Assembly: GCF_000687475.1 (NCBI RefSeq)
Contig: NC_057319.1
Location: 4,144,001 to 4,208,000 of the forward strand
Length of the DNA stretch: 64,000 nucleotides
Reading direction: 5' to 3'
Source: Ustilaginoidea virens
Taxonomy: Eukaryota > Ascomycota > Sordariomycetes > Hypocreales > Clavicipitaceae
Shown: piece after piece, positions 21,700 to 33,600 of the stretch
How positions within the stretch are numbered: the stretch's first letter is position 1
Layout of the letters: each line of letters starts with the position of its first letter
Position numbers and translations under genes: made by a program
The notes under the pieces: model-generated
What the model saw: the letters and a program-made list of their open reading frames with translations, nothing else
Databases searched by the model: none
What the model was told of the DNA's origin: nothing

Positions 21700-24489
21700 A
21701 TGGCAGCTGGGAAAGGGGGCTCGACAAAACTCGTGGATGTCTGGGGCGAAGACACTATTTATTCAGAGTGCCTCTGCGCCCCCGAAGATGTGCTATACGA
21801 AGGCTCGGAAGATGATGGTTACGAAAGCTCTTCTATCAGAAAGCGACGATACGAGGCCGCCGGGCAGCGTTTCTTGGCCGGTACGGTTCCTTTTCTCCTT
21901 TCAGCGTCAATGAAGGGACCGTTTGAAGGCTCCTCGGGATGGAAAAACCCGTGGCTTTCCAAGCGACACAACGCCAGCATCGAGCAAACGACAGATTCAT
22001 CTCTATTGGAAAATGGAAGAAGTGCGGAACAGCGAGGTCCGAGGCAGATCCACGATAGGCAAGATGTTGCAATCCAGCTTCCTCCCGCCATTAACTGCCA
22101 TTTGCCGAGCCCTGAAAGCCTTAAGCAGGCTCCATACACTCAGAAGCATCCTCATCTTGGAAAAGATGAGTTTGAAATGGTCTGCCGCTGGAGAGAAGAT
22201 GTAAAGCAGCCGCCTTTGAAAAAGGATGAGTGCTGGGCAGCCGTCAGCATGAATAACGCTCCACCAGCTAAGAAAAGGAGCGCATCGGATTCCGAGTGGC
22301 TGAAGAAGACACCGGCGAAGAAACCGAAGTCCAAGTCCGATCGGAAAGATGAGCATTCAGGGCGAATTGAAGAAGACGTTGACGAGCTCATGGCGGATGA
22401 ACCATCAAGCAATTTTGGCGACACACCACCGTTCAACTCCCCCTCCAAGCGGCCATCTCCCAAGCCAGCAATGCGCAGGAGCAGAGGGAAGAGAATTTGT
22501 GAATCTGACGATGAGCTGAGTCCTAGCAAGGCCGCTGCTGCCGCTGCCCTGTCGTCTCCCGTGTCGTTACGCAAAGCTTCCGTGACTTCAACCCCCACGA
22601 AGAAAGAGCAGTCCTTAAACCATATTACCTCATCCGCAAGCACACCAACCACGCCATCACGCTTGCGTCACATGAGAGTGAATGTTGTCGAAAGCAGAAA
22701 CGATACAACCCAATCTGAGGATGTGTTCATTGATCAACAGAGTTCGGTATCTATTATCAGAGCCCGCGAAAATGAGCAGAATACCGCCAAGGGGGCATGT
22801 CAGTTTGAACGCATCGGAGCGTTGTCGAACGGTAATGACGGAGTATTCGCTGGTGAACAGCTGGGACGAGTGAATGACAAGCCCGGTAATCCGACCTTGG
22901 GCATCGAACCAAAACGAGACATTTCAATCCTTCAACAGACGATCAGCAAGGGGCAAAGTTTTGACGGGCAAAACATAGCACCTGTTCTAAATTCTGACGA
23001 AACACGTATCGATTCGAACGACGAGAATCCTATCGCACCTGAACAGTTGAACAAAACTAAGCGCGGCACACGCCGGATCATGTCGGATGATGCTATTTCC
23101 ACACCCAAAGAGTATGAAAAAGGCGGTTCAAAGGCCTCTGAAGACGTTGAAACTATCAGTTCTCAATCGAAGCTTCCGAACCTTGGCCCGCTTCGCAATC
23201 CAAGAAACGAATGTCAGGCGCTGGCAGGCATCGCTGATTGTAGCAAAGGTTTGAGTCAAGTGGAGTCTTCTCCCCCTCGGAATCGACTTACACCACCTAC
23301 GACAAAGTCATCATCATCATCTAGTCAAATACCTGAGCACCTGCCCGTATCAGGAGACGATTTCTCAAAAGGGACGACAGCCGCGGCTGTGCGAGAGGAT
23401 TCAGCAAATCTTGCGACCGAATACCCAGAAGAGACTTTGCCAATGCAATACGGGATCCTAAATGACCAAGGAAAGCATAACGACATGGCTATTGACATGG
23501 GCTACAATCCCATCAATTCACGATTGGACAGCAGGTCAAAAGTCGCAGAAACCGAACCAATTGCGTTTGCTTCCCAGCAAAGTCCCTGGGCAAAGACTGA
23601 CGAAATGATGATGCCCAGAAAGCCTCTAGAATCCGTCTCTCCCAACCTTTCCAAGGCCCGTTTACTGACTACCTTGCAAACGGAGCTTGAGGCCTCCTCC
23701 GTTCTTGTTCCAGATGTTCAAAGCCCTTGGTTCCGCGTTGAGAATTGCCTTGCCTCCAGTTTCAACAGCAAAAGGGTTACGGATGAGGGAGTAACCAAGC
23801 CGTCAGCACCACAGCAAAGGCCGCGGACACCGGAACCTCAATTCTGCTTCAAGCCGTTTTCGTCATTCCTGTCACCATCGCCTAAACGGCCGCGAAACAG
23901 CCAGAAATGGTCCTCCGGCGCCCCCGGGTCACGCTCGTCAATCTTGAAAACCAGATGGAGCCAACCTCGCAAGGCAGGGCGGGTTTCTTGGGCTACTCCG
24001 CTTCGGCAGGCTCAGGGCATTTCGGTCACGGGCCAGGGGGACGAAGAGATGCCAGCATCTTGTCCAAGGGAACGAAACAGGTCGCCTCCCCCAGAAACAT
24101 CGTCGATCAGCGACCTTGCTACCGGCGTCGGGAACAAGTTCTCGAAGCACTTTGAAGCGATGACAAAGGGGACGAATGGCTTCTGCGCAAAACTGCTGCC
24201 TAGCGCCTCGCAGAGTACGACAACAAGTCCTGGACATGGAGCTATGGCTGAGACGTTTTTAGCTGCAGAAGCCGGGGCTATCGCGCAAGACCAAGCAGAA
24301 GATGAAGAAGAGCGGGCAACTGGTGAGGAAGGTCTTGACGATGGAGCTTCCGAAGAACCTATGGACATTGTTGAGGACATGTTTCGGGAAATGGGCGACT
24401 TTTGGGACACGTGGGATATCGACACGGAAATGGAAGAAGCTCGTAAAGCTGGCAACAAGGACGGGCGCCACATCCACCATACCATGTAA
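21700..24489 (+). CDS. Uncharacterised fungal protein, 929 aa, mostly disordered
   Basis: Single exon from ATG at 21700. I do not recognise a catalytic domain. The N-terminal 90 residues look structured and conserved-like: a short acidic patch (VLYEGSEDDGYES), then RYEAAGQRFLAG, SASMKGPFEG and SGWKNPWLSKR. The middle is Ser/Thr/Pro-rich with basic clusters (KKPKSKSDRK, RRSRGKR) that could be nuclear localisation signals. SPW motifs occur twice (QSPWAKTDE, QSPWFRVEN). The C-terminus is acidic and ends with a predicted helix around MDIVEDMFREMGDFWDTWDID. I believe similar ascomycete proteins have been annotated as 'protamine P1', which is composition only and says nothing of function. A nuclear role is inference; the shared promoter with a mitotic scaffold gene is the only contextual hint. 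Confidence 0.8.
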   Translation: MAAGKGGSTKLVDVWGEDTIYSECLCAPEDVLYEGSEDDGYESSSIRKRRYEAAGQRFLAGTVPFLLSASMKGPFEGSSGWKNPWLSKRHNASIEQTTDSSLLENGRSAEQRGPRQIHDRQDVAIQLPPAINCHLPSPESLKQAPYTQKHPHLGKDEFEMVCRWREDVKQPPLKKDECWAAVSMNNAPPAKKRSASDSEWLKKTPAKKPKSKSDRKDEHSGRIEEDVDELMADEPSSNFGDTPPFNSPSKRPSPKPAMRRSRGKRICESDDELSPSKAAAAAALSSPVSLRKASVTSTPTKKEQSLNHITSSASTPTTPSRLRHMRVNVVESRNDTTQSEDVFIDQQSSVSIIRARENEQNTAKGACQFERIGALSNGNDGVFAGEQLGRVNDKPGNPTLGIEPKRDISILQQTISKGQSFDGQNIAPVLNSDETRIDSNDENPIAPEQLNKTKRGTRRIMSDDAISTPKEYEKGGSKASEDVETISSQSKLPNLGPLRNPRNECQALAGIADCSKGLSQVESSPPRNRLTPPTTKSSSSSSQIPEHLPVSGDDFSKGTTAAAVREDSANLATEYPEETLPMQYGILNDQGKHNDMAIDMGYNPINSRLDSRSKVAETEPIAFASQQSPWAKTDEMMMPRKPLESVSPNLSKARLLTTLQTELEASSVLVPDVQSPWFRVENCLASSFNSKRVTDEGVTKPSAPQQRPRTPEPQFCFKPFSSFLSPSPKRPRNSQKWSSGAPGSRSSILKTRWSQPRKAGRVSWATPLRQAQGISVTGQGDEEMPASCPRERNRSPPPETSSISDLATGVGNKFSKHFEAMTKGTNGFCAKLLPSASQSTTTSPGHGAMAETFLAAEAGAIAQDQAEDEEERATGEEGLDDGASEEPMDIVEDMFREMGDFWDTWDIDTEMEEARKAGNKDGRHIHHTM

Positions 24490-26709
24490 GGGAGTCGGAG
24501 ACTGGAGAACCCGCGGCTCGATGAAAGAAAGCGAAGCGAAGCGTGTTTTTTTGATGTAATTCCACTTATTCTACCCTCTTGCTGTGTAATCTTGTTGCCC
24601 CATGGGTTCTTCTGTGAAGCGCGACGTGTATACTGGGGTATTCTTCTTGCACAATAGTTTGTGCGAGACAGGTGAGCATGTGCATGCTCGCTCACCTGTA
24701 GATTACTCAATCAATATGCGACCAACTGATGATTGTGCTAGCAATATGTTTATATAACCCAATAGGCAGATACTGCGACATAGGTGTCCAAGTCACTAGG
24801 CCCTATCTGTAGGGAGCACGTCTCCGTTTCCCCCGTGAAACTGTCTTTTGCCAGCTCCGGCGCACCAAGGAAGCGTGAGATTCTTGGAGATGACATTGAC
24901 ATTGTCCAGACTGGCCTGATTTCAGTACGTTTGCCATGTCTACAATAGGCCTTCCTAGGCTAAGAGCCAGCGAGCCAGGCCGTTTGTGTTCGAAGCTCTC
25001 AACTCGCCAACTCGAGACGGGCCAGTACCATTACCACTGCCCGTGGGTCACTACGAAAGCACCACATCACGCATACGCATGCTTTTGGCCTTTTTTTTTT
25101 TTTTTTTTCTCAAAAGTTTCTGATCCCGTTGTGGTCATGGCCGTGGTCCTTTTCGCAAATAACCGCCGCCTGCACCTACCTGGCGGTGGCTTGACGGCAG
25201 AGCTCCTTGAACACCATGGAACCAGTCAACACGCCAGGCCCGACAGTTTGCGCAGCACAAAGGCGCAAGTAAACGCTCGGGCTTTCCCTCGAGTCCCCCC
25301 CCCCCCCCTGCTCCAACCTCGGGCCGTGGCACCAACATCATGTTTGTCGGCTAGGTTCGCAGCCGCGGGCTAACAATGCAGCTGCGTGGCTTTACCGCCT
25401 GTCTGCCCCGACAAGAGAAAAAACCTGGCGAATGGCCACACGCTGCGCACTGCGACTGACTCGAGGCCTAGGCACTCGTGGCAAGGGGGGGGGGGGGAGG
25501 GGGCGATCTGGCCTTCGAGACGGACGAAGCAAGAAGTCGCTTGGAGAGCCGATGTGGAACGTTTTGAGCCAAGGCTGTTCTGAGCTTTCCCACACCGTGG
25601 TAGACCAGGCCGTTCAGTCTCTTCCCATGCCTTGTCGTCGCTGGTTGCCCTGTTCATTCGTGAATAAGCCTGGTTGAGCGCCAGTTGGCGTCCTGGCTCG
25701 CTGGGTTCGCAACAACATGGCTGCTGCTAAGCAGACTAGCTTGGAGAGACATATTTAATTATACGGCTTGTTTGGATGCGGTTTCTTGTACTTCCCTTGG
25801 CCTCTTGCAGGAATGCAGCATCGCAAGTTCGGATTCAGCGCGGGCGCGGGCGCGGGCAGCGACATGGACGCGTTTCAGAAAGGCACCATGTTCCTGGTAC
25901 ATTGTGCCTTGTATTTCTCTGCGTCGTTGGAAAAGCCCCGTCCGTCGGAAAAGAAGCAAGTCACACACACGCAAAAGCTGCAATTCCTTGCGCTGAGTAC
26001 AGCATTGGACCTATCCAGTGATGTTATCCGCTTCCACAACGTGGGCCTGTTGCAGGGGAAGGTTGCATTCATGTGTCTGATGCATTCAGGCAAAAGACGA
26101 CAAGACAGCCCAGTAAATTCTATTAAACAGGGGGAGGCATTGCTTCTATGCGACGGCTTTTGGTCCTGACTTCTGACTGTTGAGGTTTGCTTGGTATGTA
26201 TGTATCTCTGTCCGGGCTAGTGTTGGCATACTCCCGCCACTCACACTACATGACATGTCTGGCCGCGATGGGACATGGTTATATGCATCGATACAAAGCT
26301 CGATTACCGAGTATTTCGGGCAGCGAGGTTCAGGAAAGCTTTGGAGTGATTAGTCGGGAGAGATACACTTGTAAACAGTGTTTGAGGACGGCAAGTGGTT
26401 TTTTTTCTCTACCTACTCATGGCGATGAGGGAACCAGAGTGTTTTCAACAGAAAATTTTGGGACAAGATGGGAACTTCCTCTTTTCTCATGGTCAGACTC
26501 GGATCAGTCGCTCGCTGCCTTTTGCTGCCTAGCCAGCCCAGCCAGTACGGCCGGTGCATCTCCGCCATTATGGAGTTGCTTGTCACAGTCATCCATGATC
26601 AAGCACACGATTTCCCTCACCAGAGTTTGTGACGTCGTAGGAGAGATTGCAAGTCAGGAAAGACGGCTTCGTCTCCAACATGGCGGATAAGGGAATATCC
26701 CCGCTGCAT
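24490..26709. other. Convergent intergenic region, 2.2 kb
   Basis: It lies between the stops of the 929-aa gene (+) and the SDR gene (-). T-tract at about 25091-25108, C-tract at 25297-25308, G-tract at 25487-25500. Several ORFs of 60-167 codons are open, but none has a recognisable motif or fungal-type splice pattern. I see no supported gene. Confidence 0.45.
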
Positions 26710-27597
26710 TCAGTAGCTATTGGGGATCAAACCCATTCGCCCTCCATCAATGAGTATGATGGCACCATCCACGTACCCTCCGGCTTTGCTTGTCAGGAAT
26801 AAAACGACGCCAGCATAGTCCTCTTCGCTCCCAACCCTCGTCAGGGGTACCAAGTCCCCGTCTAGCGCACCGGCCTTACGAGGGTCTCCCTTGTCCGAGT
26901 TCATAAAGGGCAGGTTTTGCGTCATTTCACTAGGAAAGAAGCCGGGAGCAATGGCATTGACGCGAATTCGGTACTTGGCCAATGTGGTCGCCAGCTGCTT
27001 GGTCATGTGCGTTACAGCTGCTTTGCTGGCGCTGTATGAGAAGCCGGAAAACAGCTGGCGAGCGAAACTCGCGGCAGAGGAGGTGATGACGATTTGGGAC
27101 GCTTCGGACACGTCGCTCCGCTTGTTAGCCTCGTCCAACAGGTCCAGAAAGGCAATGGCCGTGAAGAAAGCGCCGGTGACGTTGACATGCATCGTCTCTG
27201 TAAACTCGGCCATATCTGGGCTCCACAGCTTCTGCTGGAGGCTAGGAATGTCGGCAAAGTGGTCGAGAGGACCGGTGATAGCCTTGCTGATACCGCTGTT
27301 GGCGAAAACCACATTGACGTAACCCATTTCCGTGCGGACACGATCGGCGGCAGCAGCCAGGCTATCCTTGGAAGTGACGTCGCAGACAATGGGGTGAATC
27401 ACATCTGGCTTGGGAGACTTTTGCTTCGCGCTGAGAAGCGACTCTTCCCGCCGACCAAGGATGTAGACGGCCCGAGCACCATTCGCCGCCAAGGCATGAG
27501 CAGTAACGGCGCCTAGGCCAGAGCCTCCGCCAGAAATAACCGCAACGAGGCCATGTACGCTGAAAAGGGATGCTGCGTCATACGTGGGCGTCGCCAT
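26710..27597 (-). CDS. Short-chain dehydrogenase/reductase (classical SDR)
   Basis: Single exon, 295 aa, a usual length for classical SDRs. The Rossmann nucleotide loop is SGGGSGLG at residues 22-29, where Ser replaces the usual first Thr. FANSGIS corresponds to the NAG motif, ITSSAAS carries the catalytic serine, and YSASK the catalytic Tyr-X3-Lys. The C-terminal NAIAPGFFPSEMT and VDGAIILIDGG segments fit cofactor and substrate-loop motifs of this family. RR after the second beta strand (LGRREES) would favour NADP(H) (inference). The substrate is unknown. The promoter region to its right is shared at a distance of 3 kb with the Kcs1-type gene. No neighbouring biosynthetic cluster is present. 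Confidence 0.88.
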   Translation of the reverse strand: MATPTYDAASLFSVHGLVAVISGGGSGLGAVTAHALAANGARAVYILGRREESLLSAKQKSPKPDVIHPIVCDVTSKDSLAAAADRVRTEMGYVNVVFANSGISKAITGPLDHFADIPSLQQKLWSPDMAEFTETMHVNVTGAFFTAIAFLDLLDEANKRSDVSEASQIVITSSAASFARQLFSGFSYSASKAAVTHMTKQLATTLAKYRIRVNAIAPGFFPSEMTQNLPFMNSDKGDPRKAGALDGDLVPLTRVGSEEDYAGVVLFLTSKAGGYVDGAIILIDGGRMGLIPNSY

Positions 27598-30500
27598 GCT
27601 GAAGGCGGGCGGTTTCCCAAATGTAATGAGCTGGTTCGCGAGGCAAAACTTTCCGCTTCAACGTCTTCAACCACTGCCCATCAGCAGAGTGAAAGAGAAA
27701 GGAACCTATTGATTCGTGAGCAAGCTGACTGAGGGAATTGAGGAGGGTGAAGTGTCGAGGAAAAGGAGCAAAGTCACCAGTTCATATAGAGGTAGGTAGC
27801 TGGTGGGACTTGTCGGGCAGCTGGCAGCTGGCTGGCATGGCAAATCTCGGCCCATCATTGGCCACTGCCGGAACAGCCGCTTGAGCCTACTCCGTAATAT
27901 GTAAGACCTTGAAAGTTTGAGACGCATCAGTCGCATAAGGTCAATAGGAGGTAGGTAACGAGTCGCGGGTCCTCGGTACTCCGTCCTGAGTCTCCCCGCC
28001 CCAGAGCTAGCCTGCGTCGTGGGAGATGCGGGGGAAGACCCAGCATTGGAGGGACTGATCTAATCCGTCTGACCAGGTCGATGAGGGGAAAGCCCGGGAA
28101 GGGCTCCGGTCATCGGCACAAACCTGCCAGGAATGCATGTGAGCTACTGTCTGGTAAGAGGCGGATAAGTAGGGCGCTCCGTCACTCGGCTGAAGTCCCT
28201 GTCTCGTACCCGATCAAGTGATAAGCTGGCTGGGGTGTCGGAGAGGACGGACCCAGCTGAGGAGTCTGGTACTTCTGGAGGAGGAGGGACTGGCTTGCCG
28301 CTTGACAGTATGAGTCAAGTCCCGGCACTGTACGTAAGATATATACCTTAGGTACATAGTACGGAGTAGTTTGCCCCCCAACCCCAAGTTGCGATTCTAC
28401 TCCATACACGAGGTCAAAAGCGTCGATCTACTTTTAATTTGCAAGAGGATACAGATCCTTATCTACTACCGTCACCGACCTGCCCGCGTGCCTAGGTAGC
28501 AGGCAGCTGGAGCAATATGCATGTGCACAGCCATGATCGGCTGACTGCATACTTGTCATCGAGGTACATACAGAATCTTGCATTATCTGCCCTCCCAAGA
28601 TTTGCATCTCTTCGACGACCTCCTAAGGACAGATGATGGCGGCGAGCATAAGCTGATTGAGACTGGGCATGACGAGCTTCGGGGGCGACCGGCGGGACTG
28701 GAAACTCGCCTGCTCGATTCGAAAAACAGTTACAACCTGCTTGAAGAGACATTCTGCTGATTGACGGTAACGACGAGTTTTATCTCGCTACGAGCTGGCT
28801 TGGTCCCATCAACCACGGCTACCTACCTGCCGAGTTGGACGACGAGGCTGCTAGGCAGGCAGGTATGCAGAAGCCGCCACACCATGTCAACGGGATGCTG
28901 CACGATGACAGTGAATTTAGAGTTGTGGTTGCCCACGGTAGCATTGAGCGGGACCAACAAAGGCGCTCTGGTGCCTTGCAAGCAAGCAATGATTACCGCG
29001 GATGAACGGACTGAGTGGCGGCATTGGGAGGTGGTGTGCATGGGCTTCTGGAAGCCGCTTATTTGGTCAATCGAGATGCCTGCACGCATTACGACGACCA
29101 GCACAACACTCTTCCTGACTCTTGGTAGCATTGAAACTGATATCGGCGGGCCGAACGTGTGATGCCATTATTGACCGACTTGTGTCCTATTCAGTAGTCG
29201 GGCGACTCTGCGCATCCACACGGCGACCACCAAACAGCGGCCCGGTGGCATGGGCGCTTGGGCCGTTGTCGCCGCGCGGTCGAAGAAGCATGACGGGGGG
29301 AGAAGTGAACTATACGTACGGATGGGTTGAGAGATAGATCTCGCCCGCATGTCCATGTTCTTATCGCGTCTCGCGCCGCAGCTTGCAATGCTGATAAGGC
29401 GCTGCATGACATGATGGCTACGTGTCGTGCTACATACCCTGTTATAACCCCCTGCTGATGATAAGTATGGATGCGGGGATGCGGAGTTGGGGGTGATGTG
29501 CCCTTCACCAAGCCAGAGGTTAAAGGCGTATGAGGATGGAGCTATGTGGCCTGGCAAGATTGGGGAGCCAACAATCCAAGCGGGCGCATCGAGATTTTGG
29601 GGGGCCGCCGATAAGAGAAGAAAGGAAACGAGAGGAGAGAGGAAAGAAGAATGTTGAGAAAGGAAGAAAAAAAGAAGCGACTAGGCCCAGGGCCGCTAGA
29701 GTCTGGACGACCAGCCCTGTGGTCAGGCTCTATGCTCCCGCCTCCCGACTTCCGACGCCCGACGCCCGACGCCCGACGCTGGACGCTGTGTGAGACTGAC
29801 TTGATCTGAATGTCCGAGGTTTTTGGGATATAGTCGGCCTATGTCGCGACCATAAGAGCCATGGTTCGCACGCCAGGTGACCCCTCGTCCTCCTCCTGCC
29901 TTGGGCTGCAATCCCCCAGCCGGGAGCCAGACGCTGGCTCGATTGCCCGACGTAGCCGTCCCGCCAGCCACCTTGGCTAGCTTCAATGTTACTTTATTTG
30001 TAGGTCGTTCCAATAGCCACCCAGCCCGCTGCCGTCGGCCCCAGAGAAACAGGACCCGGCATCTGGAGCCTTGGGGTGCAACGGAGCTACAAGGAGAGGC
30101 GCTGATGTTTTTGCTGCCCCAGGTGGTTGAACAACGCAGCACAAGCAAAAGAACTACGGAGTACACACGTACATAGGTACTCAGGTACATACCTACACAC
30201 ACCCCCCGCGACCCCACCCATCAACAACCCCCCCCCAGTGCCGCCACACACCTTGACACAGCACCACAGTGACCACACACACACACACACACCCTCCCCA
30301 CCACGGTTTCATTGCCGCACTGGTCCGTCCAGTGCGCTGCAAGTGTTGCAGCATCCAGTCCCTTGGCTGCCCTGCCCTGCCCGCTGACGTTCTTGCTGCT
30401 CCACGGTGCACAGACGAATTGGCCTGGCCGTTCAACCAGACAGACCAGACTCAACAGTGTCAGCTTTCACTTGCTCCGTACGGAGTTCGGACTACACAGC

Positions 30501-30630
30501 CCTTCTTCTGTTTCTCCCAATTTTCCTCTTCCCACCCTCGTCCTCAACACCACCACCCTCGTCTCAATCCTGCATTTGCCACGAACCGATCCCTCCACGA
30601 CGCTGCCCTGCCGCGCCCAATGTTTCCCTC
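27598..30630. other. 3-kb intergenic region (SDR / Kcs1-like divergent promoters)
   Basis: No gene is supported. The region holds three exact copies of the TACGGAGTA/TACTCCGTA word (27888, 28360, 30155), AGGTAGGTA/GGTACATA clusters (about 27788-27800, 27942-27957, 28348-28362, 30172-30195), a direct repeat of GACGCCC units at about 29757-29780, and a CA-dinucleotide tract at about 30273-30293. A 133-codon ORF at 28761 has no recognisable motif. The last 300 bp are C/T-rich and probably contain the kinase leader. Confidence 0.45.
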
Positions 30631-33600
30631 ATGTCTAGCACGAACTCCAAGCCCGAAAATGCCGCACCCCCTGCACTGTTAAGTCATGAATCTAAGCCCG
30701 CCACCATTGCTGTCCTGGATCTCAGGGCTACTGCAGCCGCAGAGGTGCTTGACCAAAATGTTGAATTCCACCCGCCACCCGCCCGCGTGCATTCTTCTTT
30801 TACTTCCTCCTCCTCCTCCTCCTCCTCCTCCTCCTCCTCCTCCTCCTCCTACTCCTCTCCTTCTTGCCCCTACCCCATGGCACAGCTCAGTCGCCCCGGG
30901 AATCTGGAAAAGGGTGCTTCAAAAGATGAGGTGAAACCCCGTGGCCCCAGCCAGCACAATCAAAGACAGCCCGGTCCTTCACTCTTGACCCAAGCATTGA
31001 CCTCGGCCCGCGGAATTCCCCAGAATCAAAAGGAAAACAGCAACAGAGCCGTAAACGGATCGCCAGCTTGCTCCGACAACAACCCTGGCAACGTTGGCGT
31101 CAACAGCAGCAGCAGCGGCGGCGGCGGCGGCGGCGGCGATATCAGGACTTCCAAACGGCAGCTGAACAGCCTTTTTCGTTATACCGACCGCGATAACGAA
31201 CATGCGCAACCATCCTACAGCGCAAGTCGGTCGAATCATGTGAAGGATGGAGGTCAACAAGCTTCCGAAGCCCGGCATCATACCTTGAATACATCTACCA
31301 TGGCAGCTCCAGCTACGATTCCGATCGCATCTGTTGCGATGCCAAGTCGACAACCTCACATCGTCCCACACCCTTATAGCTCCTCCAACCTAGCTCAAGC
31401 CAGAGAAGTGCTCTTGGAGCATCGCGACTTCCTCGATAAGAATCGAGGCCGAGCCTTGAACTCGCTTGACCTTGACCGCTCGACATCTGAAGTGCTGAAA
31501 TCGAGGGTCTTGTCGATATCTGCGAGCTCGGGGGAGCCTACCTCGCTATCCAAGTCATCCCTTCTTTCGTCAGAATCCGCCTTGTCCAACAACAAATACC
31601 TTCATGACCCATTGCTAGACAGGCGATTGCCCCCCTCGCAACAGCCACACGTGGCACACAAGTCCACCATGAGCCCGGAAAAAACGGAAAAGATTTGGTC
31701 CATTGGCTCTGGCGATGTCGAGGAAGAGGATGGCTTGGTTGAAAAGTCAGTTGCCGAAGCCATGGCTGGCGTTGAACCAAATGGCAGAAGCCGCAAAGCA
31801 AGCTACTGCCTACGATTCTTCAAAGAGGGTCTTCCACAAGAAGAGAAGCAACGGCGCAGAGACAACAAGACGGTCGTCCCCCGCGATAAAATTTTGCCCA
31901 CCAGCGAAGAGGGTAACGAGTCAGACATGACAATCCCAGCCCAAAACCCCGTTGGCGACGACCAGCAGGCAACCTCACACATTTCACGCCATAGCGACCC
32001 AACTGGGCCAGCTGCTGATTACCTCACCCCATCGCCTGCCAGTGCCGGCCCACGCGGTGACACAACCCCTGTGGCCCTCGGCACGTATCCTAGAGCACAA
32101 GGTCATGAGAGCAGAACTGAGCCGATACCGCCACCCAGCAAGGTGGGGCCGGCTCGGTTGGCAGTAACCGACAGCGTGGAGGAGGGGCAACGGACAGCTG
32201 ATGGCAACCACATCGGAGAACGGCCACCGACCAGCGACGTTCTCGTCGACTCGGGCGCAAGAACTATCCGTGGTCACGAAGATGACGACAACCGCGTTGA
32301 CGTTGATGCAGAGGCAGATGCGGAAGCGGGGAATAGCCTCGACACCGAGGAAGCGGACGAGTCTGGTGAAGAAAAAATCTCCTCGGCCGTTTTCCTCCCC
32401 CACCAGGAGATGCCAGCGGCTCGGGCGCTACAAGTCGATGCTGCCAGCTCTTCCCAACTGCAGCGGCCAAGATGTATTTTGCACAGTATGTCTCATCCAT
32501 GGCTCGTCAAAGCTGACGAGCCAGAGCCAGAGGTGCATGGTGGAGAGGCAAATGATACTCCACATCATGACCCATCCCATTTCCAGTCCCGTGAGCATGC
32601 TATCCCGTGCGAGCCAGAGCTTTCAGAAGAGACCCCTGGTGAAGCTGCTGTTGTGGATGAGCCCGATGTGATGAAATATCCAGCTGTCGTCAAGTCCAGC
32701 GCAATTATGACTCCATATGAAGATCATGTTCATCAGCACCAACACAGTCCTCGCCAACCCCTTGAAGCCATCGAGCTGATTCCATATAAACACCAAGTTG
32801 GCGGTCACACAACTCTTTGGCGGTTTTCCCGCAGGGCTGTTTGTAAGCAACTTAATAATAGGGAGAATGAGTTTTACGAGACTATTGAACGATACCATCG
32901 TGATTTACTCCCTTTTTTGCCTCGGTAAGTATATCCCATCCGTCCCACGTCTGGTCTTCTTAGCCTGAGTCGCCCCTTTTCACGCCATTTGTAATTGACA
33001 TACTTTGGCTTTGATTTTCTCTTTCTCTTGTTTGCTTTTCTTTTTTTTTTTTACCCCTTAAATTCTGTGTGTGTTTACGAGTGTGCGTCACGCGGGTGTG
33101 TGTCTTTGCCTGAATCATGATTTGCGAGATTCGCTGCTAATACGAGCGTGGTAGATATATTGGTGTGCTCAATGTGACATTTCGGAAGCAGCCCCGCCGG
33201 AAAAGTACATTTAAAAAGGATGAAACTACCCCGGCCGAACGTAGAAAGGAATTGGACGACATCAACGGCGCAGAGAGCGTAACGAACGGCGCGGAACCGG
33301 ATACTACTGAAACCTCTGTCAATGAAGCGACGCAGCCGAGAATCGTTAGTCAGTCTTTAGCAAATACCGTCTTGCGCATACCAACGGTGACGTTCGATGA
33401 TAACCGGCACATCCTTCCGCGTAATCTGCTGCAGCCGACGCCGCCGCCCGAATGTTTTCGACGCCGCAGCACTTCCGCGGCGAAACTATATGAGAGCTCT
33501 CCCAAACCGCAGATGACACGACCGCATCTGGATGAGCGACCGAATAGCTGGGGTGCAACGACGATCAACAAACGGCTTCGGAATGAAGTGTTCAACGATG

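Noticed and set aside
25487..25500. Homopolymer runs (G, C, T, A of 10-20) as assembly faults
   Set aside because: They occur throughout the spacers and in introns and do not interrupt supported coding frames, so they look like a feature of the genome rather than errors.
26710..27597. SDR gene as part of a secondary-metabolite cluster
   Set aside because: No polyketide synthase, NRPS, terpene enzyme, P450 or cluster regulator is present within the window.
28761..29162. 133-codon ORF in the 3-kb spacer
   Set aside because: No motif, no leader or splice signals, and overlapping ORFs on the other strand; could be chance.
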